Below, one piece after another: positions 1 through 7,200 of a stretch of 32,839 bases of DNA; the first letter of the stretch is position 1, and every line of letters starts with the position of its first letter. Below the pieces are notes generated by a model. That model was not told the DNA's origin and ran no database searches. It saw only the letters and a program-made list of their open reading frames with translations. The stretch is taken from assembly GCA_022842905.1 (NCBI GenBank), contig JALHOS010000035.1, positions 1 through 32,839 on the forward strand. The letters are read 5' to 3'. Made by a program: the position numbers and the translations under genes. Source of the stretch: Myxococcaceae bacterium. GTDB lineage: Bacteria > Myxococcota > Myxococcia > Myxococcales > Myxococcaceae.

Positions 1-1
1 G

Positions 2-652
2 TACGCGGCCAGATCTCAACAACTTGAGCAGTCGTTTCCACGCAGATTTCTACAGCCTGCACGACAGGCAACGCCAGCCCCGGTACTGGAACTCGCTGGC
101 CGCCTCAAGACTCTAAATGAACGCCGAGAGAAGCTCAGGCTGCTCGGACTCCTGGCCGAGCCGCTCGACCTCGTGAAGGAACCGTCGCTCGACAAGATCG
201 ATGACGTTCAGTTGCGGGTCCTCGCTGAGTACATCAAGGACGCCGAGGAGAAACTAGAGACGCTTGCGGAGATTGCCGAGCGCCTCGACCTTCTGCTGCA
301 CAAACTGAACGAGAAGTTTGCACACAAGACGCTACGAGCATCTGGCACATCAGGGCTAGTCGCCCAGGCACAAAGCCCATCCCAGACGCTTGAACTGGCT
401 GCCCTCTCTTCAGGAGAACAGCACCTTGTCGTAATGCTGTATGATCTCTTGTTCAACGTACGGCCGAACACGCTCGTCCTTATCGACGAGCCGGAACTTT
501 CCCTCCACGTGACCTGGCAGAAACACTTCATCACAGATCTGATTGAGGTCTCCAAGCTCTCCAGCTTCGATGCACTTATCGCAACACACTCTCCGTTTAT
601 CGTTGGCGATCATCCTGAGTTGATGGTCGCGCTTGGCGAGCTTGAACAATGA
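2..652 (+). CDS. AAA/ABC-type ATPase, C-terminal part (candidate PARIS AriA-like), 5' truncated
   Basis: The frame is open from base 2 to the stop at 650-652, so the gene begins outside the window. About 216 residues are visible. A charged helical, probably coiled-coil stretch (roughly bases 90-320) comes first. It is followed by an ABC-ATPase C-terminal half: signature LSSGEQ (about 408-425), Walker B LVLIDEPELSLH (about 475-510) and a switch-histidine motif ATHSP (about 580-596). The P-loop must lie upstream. This layout fits the AAA_15/AAA_21 (OLD/SMC-like) ATPases that act as sensor partners in phage defence. The stop overlaps the next gene by 4 bases (ATGA), so the two are almost certainly co-translated. 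G+C is low for the window: 29 of 60 bases in 541-600 against 43 of 60 in 1921-1980, which suggests horizontal acquisition. The ATPase call is firm. The AriA assignment is inferred from the partner gene. Confidence 0.85.
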   Translation, partial: YAARSQQLEQSFPRRFLQPARQATPAPVLELAGRLKTLNERREKLRLLGLLAEPLDLVKEPSLDKIDDVQLRVLAEYIKDAEEKLETLAEIAERLDLLLHKLNEKFAHKTLRASGTSGLVAQAQSPSQTLELAALSSGEQHLVVMLYDLLFNVRPNTLVLIDEPELSLHVTWQKHFITDLIEVSKLSSFDALIATHSPFIVGDHPELMVALGELEQ

Positions 653-1494
653 GTCTCGCAAGAGCAATGACGCCTTACAGCGTTCTTGCAGAGGCCAAAT
701 TGACGCGCGCTGCCCGTCCAGGCGCGAGCATTCTCCTTGTCGAAGGCTCGGACGATGCGCGCTTCTGGAGACGTCATTCGATTCTCGGAACTGAAATCGT
801 TACGACCGGGGGACACATGACCGCGACCTCCGCACTCGCACTGATTCGCACAGATCGCGACTTTGCCAATCCGCCACATCACGGTTGCCTTGTTTCGATT
901 GACCGAGACTATCGGCCGCCGACCAGTGACCTCGACACTATTGAGACTGATTTTCACAGCCTCGAGGTTGTCCTTCTGGCTAGTCCCGCGCTGGAGGTGG
1001 TCTTGCGCGAGTTTGGCAACACCAAGAAGATCGCCAGACACTCTGCTGCCGAACAGAGCGTTTTCGAGAGCCTTGTGCGGCGGTGTGTAGTGTTGGGGGC
1101 CATCCGATGGTACTGCGCAGCGATGCATGTCGACTTTGCGAGCTTGCGACTATCGGTGAGGCGACTGCTGTCATGCTCGGACTGGACGCTCAACGAGAGC
1201 GAGTTGTGGCAGATCGCAGGAGCAGGCGGCGTGTCTGAGGCGAGTGTGCGCTCTTTCTTGACGGCGTCGCCGAGAGAGAGTCGTACTGAAATCCAGATAT
1301 GCCATGGCCATGACATGATGGACTGCCTTTCGGTGGGTCTTTCAAGCCATCTCGGCGATGCGCCAGTCAGCGCCGAACAACTCACAAGCAGCCTTCGGCT
1401 TGCCTTCGTTGCTTTGGATTTTGCTGCGACAAACATGTACGCAGCCACTAGAGCATGGGAACGTCGTGCCCAGCCATTTCGGATTCTGCCATGA
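649..1494 (+). CDS. DUF4435 (Toprim-like) protein, candidate PARIS AriB-like effector
   Basis: This is a 281-residue protein starting at an ATG that overlaps the ATPase stop. It has the Toprim-like layout of DUF4435: ILLVEGSDD near the N-terminus with the key acidic residue Glu32, then a strand ending in Ser-Ile-Asp-Arg-Asp, giving Asp85 and Asp87 as a DxD pair. No signal peptide or membrane segment is seen, so it should be cytoplasmic. In PARIS systems the DUF4435 subunit (AriB) is a Toprim nuclease held by the ATPase AriA and released when a phage anti-restriction protein is sensed. Length and gene order match that pair. Base composition resembles the upstream gene rather than kdsA. The stop overlaps the kdsA start (ATGA at 1491-1494). 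Other AAA/DUF4435 pairs exist, so the family call is firmer than the specific system. Confidence 0.75.
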   Translation: MSLARAMTPYSVLAEAKLTRAARPGASILLVEGSDDARFWRRHSILGTEIVTTGGHMTATSALALIRTDRDFANPPHHGCLVSIDRDYRPPTSDLDTIETDFHSLEVVLLASPALEVVLREFGNTKKIARHSAAEQSVFESLVRRCVVLGAIRWYCAAMHVDFASLRLSVRRLLSCSDWTLNESELWQIAGAGGVSEASVRSFLTASPRESRTEIQICHGHDMMDCLSVGLSSHLGDAPVSAEQLTSSLRLAFVALDFAATNMYAATRAWERRAQPFRILP

Positions 1495-2321
1495 GCGCTC
1501 CGTTCATCACCCTCGCCGGCCACCCCGTCGGCGCTGGGCAGCCCCTGCTCGTCATCGCCGGGCCCGACGTCATCGAAGGGGAAGACTTCGCGCTGCGCCA
1601 CGCCCAGCGGCTCAAGGCCACCTGCGCCGCGCTCGGCGTGCCCTTCGTCTTCAAGTGCAGCTACGACAAGGCCAACCGCACCAGCGCGACGGCGTACCGC
1701 GGGCCGGGGCTGACCGAAGGGCTGCGCGTGCTGGCGCGCGTCAAGCGTGAGGTCGGCGTGCCGGTGCTCACCGACGTCCACGGCGTGGAAGACGTCGTCA
1801 AGGTCGCCGAGGTGGCCGACGTGATTCAGGTGCCCGCCTTCCTGTGCCGGCAGACGGACCTGGTGGTCGCGGTCGCGAAGACGGGCAAGGGCGTCAACCT
1901 GAAGAAGGGCCAGTTCGTCGCGCCCAGGGACATCGCCCACCAGGCGAAGAAGGCGTTCGCCGCCGGGAACCCCAACGTGCTCGTCACCGAGCGCGGCTTC
2001 ACGTTCGGCTACAACAACCTGGTCGTGGACATGCGCGGCTTCGGGCTCATGCGCGAAGCGGGGCTGGTGACCTGCTTCGACGCGACCCACTCGGTGCAGC
2101 TGCCCAGCGCCGGCGACGGGGAGACGGCCGGCGAGCGGAAGTTCGTGCAGCTGCTCGCGCGGTCGGCCGCCGCGGCGGGCATCGACGCGCTGTTCACCGA
2201 GGTGCATGAAGATCCAGACCACGCCAAGTGTGACGGCCCCTGCTCGCTTTCGTTCGAGCTGTTCGAGGCGACGCTGAAGGACGTGCTCGCGATTCGCCGG
2301 GCGCTGGGGCACCAGCGGTGA
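1491..2321 (+). CDS. kdsA: 3-deoxy-8-phosphooctulonate (Kdo-8-phosphate) synthase
   Basis: This cytoplasmic enzyme condenses phosphoenolpyruvate with arabinose 5-phosphate to make Kdo-8-phosphate for the lipopolysaccharide inner core. The 276 residues are the usual KdsA length. Recognisable blocks are IAGPDVIE (about 22-29), FKCSYDKANRTS, IQVPAFLCRQTDL, NLKKGQF, FDATHSVQLP and FTEVHEDPDHAKCDGP. The ATG at 1491 is preferred to one 36 bases upstream because homologues begin near here and it forms an ATGA overlap with the preceding stop. No clear Shine-Dalgarno is visible, so it may depend on translational coupling. The residue equivalent to the metal-binding Cys (Asn26 in E. coli) is Asp26, while the Cys-Asp-Gly motif of metal-dependent enzymes is kept (247-249). 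kdsC follows with a GTGA overlap. Confidence 0.95.
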   Translation: MSAPFITLAGHPVGAGQPLLVIAGPDVIEGEDFALRHAQRLKATCAALGVPFVFKCSYDKANRTSATAYRGPGLTEGLRVLARVKREVGVPVLTDVHGVEDVVKVAEVADVIQVPAFLCRQTDLVVAVAKTGKGVNLKKGQFVAPRDIAHQAKKAFAAGNPNVLVTERGFTFGYNNLVVDMRGFGLMREAGLVTCFDATHSVQLPSAGDGETAGERKFVQLLARSAAAAGIDALFTEVHEDPDHAKCDGPCSLSFELFEATLKDVLAIRRALGHQR

Positions 2322-2860
2322 CGCCCGAAGCCGACGCCCGCGCCGCGCTCAAGGAGCGAGCCGCCAAGATCCGCGCGGTCGTCTTCGACGTGGACGGCGT
2401 GCTGACCGACGGCGGGCTCTGGTACGGGCCGCAGGGCGAGGCGCTCAAGCGCTTCGACGTGAAGGACGGCCACGCGATCGTCCTGGCGCGGTTGACGCAG
2501 CTGCCCGTGGCGATCCTCACCGCCCGCAGCTCGCCCATGGTCGACGTCCGCGCCAAGGAGCTCAAGCTGCAGCACGTCTTCCAGGGCCGCATTCACAAGG
2601 GCGAGGGTCTGGCGGAGGTCGCCCAGGCGCTCGGCGTGGCCCCCGACGAGTGTGCGTACATGGGCGACGACGTGAACGATCTGCCGGCCATGGCGCGCTG
2701 TGGGCTGTCGGCCTGTCCGGCGGACGCGGTCGAAGAAGTGCGCCAGCGGGTGCACTTCGTGTCCACGCGGCCCGGCGGACGCGGCGCGGCGCGGGAGCTG
2801 CTCGAGCTGGTGCTGGAGGCGACGGGGCGCTGGGCGCAGGCCGTCGCACTCATGAAGTAG
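2318..2860 (+). CDS. kdsC: Kdo-8-phosphate phosphatase, HAD family
   Basis: This is a 180-residue C0-type HAD phosphatase without a cap domain, the expected KdsC size. It removes phosphate from Kdo-8-phosphate, the step after KdsA. Motif I is FDVDGVLTDGG (about residues 22-32, with the nucleophile and acid/base Asp pair), motif II is the Thr in ILTARSS, motif III is the Lys in RIHKGEG, and motif IV is GDDVNDLPAM. The VKDGHAI segment after motif I is also typical of the family. Translation starts at GTG 2318, overlapping the kdsA stop, so the two are coupled. kdsB, kdsD and waaA are not in the window. The N-terminus carries about 18 extra residues before the HAD fold. Confidence 0.93.
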   Translation: MTPEADARAALKERAAKIRAVVFDVDGVLTDGGLWYGPQGEALKRFDVKDGHAIVLARLTQLPVAILTARSSPMVDVRAKELKLQHVFQGRIHKGEGLAEVAQALGVAPDECAYMGDDVNDLPAMARCGLSACPADAVEEVRQRVHFVSTRPGGRGAARELLELVLEATGRWAQAVALMK

Positions 2861-2879
2861 CCAGGCGCCCCTGGGCCGG

Positions 2880-2885
2880 TAGGAT
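2880..2885 (+). promoter_or_regulatory. possible -10 element (TAGGAT) close to a start codon
   Basis: TAGGAT lies 11 bases before the ATG at 2897 in the short gap after kdsC. If used, the transcript would have almost no leader. No convincing -35 element is seen, and read-through from kdsAC is equally possible. Confidence 0.25.
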
Positions 2886-2896
2886 GTGCGCCGTTC

Positions 2897-3643
2897 ATGG
2901 CCACGGCACGCGCGTCGCGACTCCGCGACATCATTCTGAAGGCGGGCTTGGTCGACGAGCTGCAAATGCGCTCCGCCGCGGCGCACCAGGAGCAGTGGGG
3001 AGGCCGGCTGATCCCCGTGCTGTGTGAGCTGGGCTTCGTCGACGAAGACGCGGCCACCCAAGCGCTCAGCGAAGGGCTCCGCCTGCCAGTGGTCCACCTG
3101 GGCACCGTGCCCAAAGACGCGGCCGCGCTGGCGAAGATCGACGTGCAGTTCTGCGACGAGCGCGGCGTGTTCCCGGTGAGCTTCAAGGACCGCGTGCTGA
3201 CGGTGGCCATGGCGGACCCGACGGACATCGTCACCATCGACGCGATCCAAGCCAAGGCCGGCGTCCGCGTCAGCGGCGTGCTGTCCGCCGAGAGTGAGAT
3301 CCAGGCGGCGATCTCCAAGCACTACCGCGGCGAGTCGGGCTTCCAGTCCCGGCCCTCTCGAGCGCGGCAGATCGTCACCGGTGAGGTGGCGCCCCCGCCG
3401 ACCGACGCGTACTCCGAGCTGGACTTGGGGCCGCCGCCGCCACGGCCGTCGCGCCAGGACATGCCACGGGTCGGCGCGAACACGCTGCTCGACGAGATCA
3501 TGGAAGTGCCGAAGTCCGTCGCGGGCTTCAGCGAAGAAGAGCTGGCTCGCCTCGAGGCCGCGCGGGTGGCCCAGGAGAAGACGGGGTCCATCATTCGGGC
3601 CGTCGTCGAGCTGCTGCGCCGCAAGGGCTACATGCAGGGCTGA
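2897..3643 (+). CDS. stand-alone MshEN/GspE N-terminal-domain protein
   Basis: This is a 248-residue cytoplasmic protein with no signal peptide. Residues about 6-140 match the N-terminal domain of type II secretion and type IV pilus ATPases (T2SSE_N/MshEN). Two back-to-back motif copies are visible: RLRDIILKAGLVDE followed by Gln, then GRLIPVLCELGFVDE followed by LRLPVV. The family pattern is RLGxxL..xG..., and in some members it binds cyclic di-GMP. Here both copies have altered Gly positions (RLR, RLI). A Pro-rich linker (about 165-200) leads to a short helical C-terminus (about 215-248). The RecA-like ATPase domain is absent, so it is not a secretion motor. A regulatory or adaptor role is inferred. 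It lies 36 bases after kdsC and may be co-transcribed, but no functional link is evident. Confidence 0.8.
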   Translation: MATARASRLRDIILKAGLVDELQMRSAAAHQEQWGGRLIPVLCELGFVDEDAATQALSEGLRLPVVHLGTVPKDAAALAKIDVQFCDERGVFPVSFKDRVLTVAMADPTDIVTIDAIQAKAGVRVSGVLSAESEIQAAISKHYRGESGFQSRPSRARQIVTGEVAPPPTDAYSELDLGPPPPRPSRQDMPRVGANTLLDEIMEVPKSVAGFSEEELARLEAARVAQEKTGSIIRAVVELLRRKGYMQG

Positions 3644-3668
3644 AGCGGCCCCGGTCGACCGAGTCGCT

Positions 3669-3703
3669 CGCCAGGTCCGCGGGCTGGCGTGCGTTGCCAA
3701 CGC
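3669..3703. terminator. two small hairpins between convergent genes
   Basis: The 75-base gap between two convergent genes holds CGCCAG/CTGGCG (3669-3689, 9-base loop) and GCGTT/AACGC (3691-3703, 3-base loop). There is also a perfect 10-base palindrome, CGGTCGACCG, at about 3652-3661. There is no T-tract, so this is at best a weak or factor-assisted bidirectional terminator. Confidence 0.3.
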
Positions 3704-3718
3704 CGCCGCCGTCGACCC

Positions 3719-4186
3719 TCACCGACGACGACGGGCCGAGGCCGAGCCGGCCTTGCCCTTCGTGGACCGCGGCGCCCCGTTCAACCCTTCGAGCACCGCG
3801 CGCTGCGCCAGCGCCGCCTTCACCGCCGCCTTCGCGTACGGCACCTTGCGCGCCTGCGCCTGCGCCTCCGTCGCCCCGGGGCCGATGACGCCCAGCCCCA
3901 CCGGCTTGCCGTGCGCCAGCGACAGCTCCACCGCCGCGCGGTGCACCACGTGGCCCATGACCTCGCCGTGGAGCGTCTGACCCCGCTCGATGTACCCGAG
4001 CACCACCGCCACGCTGACGTCCTTGCGGCGCAGCACCGCCTGCAGCACCAGCGGCACCTCGTAGCAGCCTGGCACGGCCGCCTCGCACACCACGTCCACG
4101 CCGGCTTCCCGTGCCGCGTCGTGCGCCGCCTGGCGCATGGCGCTCATGACGTCGGCGTTGAACTGGGCGAGGACGAGGGCGAGCAT
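3719..4186 (-). CDS. ribH: 6,7-dimethyl-8-ribityllumazine synthase
   Basis: This is a 155-residue riboflavin pathway enzyme that condenses ribulose-derived dihydroxybutanone phosphate with the pyrimidine precursor to give lumazine. It normally assembles as a pentamer or icosahedron in the cytoplasm. Visible family blocks are the substrate-binding AQFN (about 7-10), VPGCYEVPL, the RGQTLHGE loop with the general-acid His, and the C-terminal ATEAQAQARK with the phosphate-binding Arg. The usual PGAFE is PGCYE, and the usual LT.TxEQA is IGPGATEAQA, so it is a divergent member. The C-terminal tail (SARRRR) is basic and non-conserved. It starts 18 bases after the stop of the giant repeat gene on the same strand. 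No other rib gene is nearby. Confidence 0.85.
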   Translation of the reverse strand: MLALVLAQFNADVMSAMRQAAHDAAREAGVDVVCEAAVPGCYEVPLVLQAVLRRKDVSVAVVLGYIERGQTLHGEVMGHVVHRAAVELSLAHGKPVGLGVIGPGATEAQAQARKVPYAKAAVKAALAQRAVLEGLNGAPRSTKGKAGSASARRRR

Positions 4187-4204
4187 GCCCGCCCGTCTAT
4201 TCCG

Positions 4205-7200
4205 CTACTGGATGTACTGGAAGTACGCGTACGCGGCGTCGAACATGGACCCCGTCGCCGGCAGCGCGCCGAAGAAGAGAATGGTGTTGCCCCGCGGGTC
4301 GTAGTCGAAGCCGCTGCTGCGGGCGCGCACCAGCTGCATCGTCGTCCGCACCGCGAGCGAGCCAGAGACCGGCCGGCGCATGAGCTCACTTCCGCTCGAC
4401 GCGCCGAGGGCCCCGAAGAGCACTTCTTCGATCACCTCGGTGAGGTTGGGGTTGCAGATGCTGCCCGAGCTGCCCCCGGTGAGTGTCGCCAGGTCGATGT
4501 ACTCCGTGCCCGCCACCGCGCTGCCGCGGCCGACGCGCTGGCAGCCCAGCGGCCGCGGGCCGACGATCGCGAAGGCCACCGCTTCTTCGCGCACGTACTC
4601 CTGCGCGTACCCAGCCAACGGCCGCAGCCCCGCGTTCTCTTCATCGGACACGAACACCACCACCAACCCAGCGTCGTCGCGCAGCTTGAAGGCCGGCGCC
4701 GTCGAAGCCATGCGCGAGCGCAGAATCGCGCGCAGCCCGAACTCGATTCCCATTTCGAAGCTGTTGCCGTTGATGCCGACGCGCACGTCGGACTTGAACT
4801 GGTTCAAGTCACTCGTGAAGCCGGTGCCGCGCAGCACGTCGCTGTCGGTGGTGATCACGCCAATGCGGAAGTCGAGCCCCGCCTGGGCGAAGGCGTCGAA
4901 CAGCCCTTCGGCGGCGTCGGACAGCGCGGCCTGCTCTTCACGCATGGACCCCGACGAGTCGACCACGAAGATGAAGTCCGTCTTCAGGGCCGGGGCGCTG
5001 CGGCTCTCACACGCGTAGGTGAACGTGGCCCCTTCGCCGGACAAGTGCGAGCCGTTGGTCAGGTCCGAGAGCGCCGGCTGGTTCTGCCGGAACTTGCTCA
5101 GCGGGGTCACGGCGGCGCCCACGAAGAGCTGGGTCTGCGTCAGCCGAAACAGCAGGTACACCACGACGCGATCTTCCACCCGCGCGCCCGGCACGAGCGG
5201 CAGCGTGCCCAGCTGGTCCGCCGTGCGCCCCGAGAGCGCCGTCACCAGCCGGTTGCGCAGCGCGAACGCGTTGGTCGGCCCCGAGAGCTCGAGCGTCATC
5301 GCGGCCGAGTACGTCTTGGCGCCGCGGTCGTTCTGGAACACGCGGGAGAAGCGCTCGAAGCGATCGCGCACCAGCGGTGAGCCCTGCAGTGCGCTGAGCG
5401 CGGCGACCTCACGAGCGGCGACGGTGGTGAGCGCCGAGTCCATGAGCGGGTCCACGTCCATGGGCACCGGCCGTACCGCGAGGAACGCCGCCACGTCGGC
5501 CTGGGCGTCGTCCAGCAGCAGCAGCTGCGCCGGCTCGTTGCGCGTCACCGCGTAGCGCCGGCTGCTGGCGAAGAGCGACGCGGTGCCGGGCACCGTGACG
5601 CCCACCATCTCCACCGGAGACAGGCCGGGGCAGGGCCAGCTGGCCACGGGCGGCACGAAGCCGCCGTCGGCCGAGCCTCCGTCTTCCAGCCCAGGGCCGC
5701 CGTCGCCGCCGACCTCACCGCCGTCACCCTCACCCGGCAGCGGAATCGAGATGGCGCTGGGGCAGGCGGTCAGGCTCAGCGCCAGCAGCAGCGCCGCGCC
5801 AGCCTTCTTCCGGCGCCGCGCGCCCCAGAGCAGCCCGAGCGCCGCCAGCAGCGCCAAGCCCCCACCGCCCGACGGGCCACAGCCGCAGCCGGTGACGACG
5901 ACGGGGCGACCACCGACGCCGCCGTCTTCGAGTACGACGCCGCCGTCCTCACCGGGCAGCTCGCCGCCGTCCACCATGGGGCCGGTGCCGCCGTCGTCAA
6001 CGCCGCCGCCGTCGACGCCGCCGTCGAACACGCAGATGCGGCGGCCCGTCACGGGGTCCAGGTCGGCTTCGGTGTCGCAGTCGTTGTCCTTGCCGTCACA
6101 GACCTCGGCCGCGCCTCGGTAGACGTCGCGATCGGCGTCGTTGCAGTCGCCGTCGCAGTTGGTCTGGCCGTCGCCGTCGGCGTCGAAGCACACCGCGCAC
6201 AGATCGAAGCGCCCGGGGGCCGAGTCCACGTACGCGTCGCAGTTGTTGTCGACGCGATCGCACACCTCGGTCGCCCTGGGGTTCACCGAGCGGTCGCGAT
6301 CGTTGCAGTCGCCGCAGATGGGGCTGAAGCCGTCGCCGTCGCTGTCGGTGCCACCTTCGTCCACCTGCCCGTCGCAGTCGTCGTCGATCATGTTCCCGAC
6401 CAGCTCGGACCGCCGCGGGTTCACGTTCGGGTTCGTGTCGTTGCAGTCGCCGAAGCAGGTGGCGAAGAAGTCGCCGTCCACGTCGAAGCCTTCGTCGACG
6501 CGGCCGTTGCAGTCGTTGTCCTGCCCGTCACACACCTCGGGGGACACGGGCACGCTGGCCGTCGCGGGGTGCACCGACGCGTTGAAGTCGTTGCAGTCGT
6601 TCTGGCAGGTGGTGACGCCGTCGCCGTCGGCGTCCGAGTCTTCGTCGACGCGGCCGTCACAGTTGTCGTCGAGCATGTTGCCGCAGACCTCGCGGCGGAA
6701 CGGCGACTTGTTGGGGTTGGCGTCGTCGCAGTCGCCGCCGCACGTCGTCGCGAAGTCGTTGTCCGTGTCGAAGCCTTCGTCGACGCGGCCGTTGCAGTTG
6801 TTGTCGAAGCCGTCGCACACCTCGACGGCGTTGGGGCGGATCGCCGCGAAGCGGTCGTCGCAGTCCCCCTGCGCGGTGGTGACGCCGTCGCCGTCTTCGT
6901 CGGTGTTCTCGTCGATCGCCCCGTCGCAGTCGTCGTCGACGCCGTTGCCCACCGCTTCACTCCGGAACGGTCCGATCGACGCCACCCGGTCGTTACAGTC
7001 GCCCTGGCAGTTCGTGTACCCGTCGCTGTCGAAGTCGTGGCAGGGCGCGCCCTCACACGCGTTCCCTTCGTCGGCGGTGCCGTCGCAGTCGTTGTCGCGG
7101 CAGTCGCAGATCTCCCCGCCGTCGGGCTTGTTGAACGGGTCCATGTCGTTGCAGTCGCCGGCGCAGGTGGCGACGCCGTCCATGTCCGCGTCGAAGTCTT

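Noticed and set aside
2-1494. Gabija or single-gene OLD nuclease instead of an AAA/DUF4435 pair
   Set aside because: Gabija GajA and OLD nucleases carry ATPase and Toprim domains in one protein, and Gabija adds a UvrD-like helicase. Here the Toprim-like domain is a separate overlapping gene and no helicase follows.
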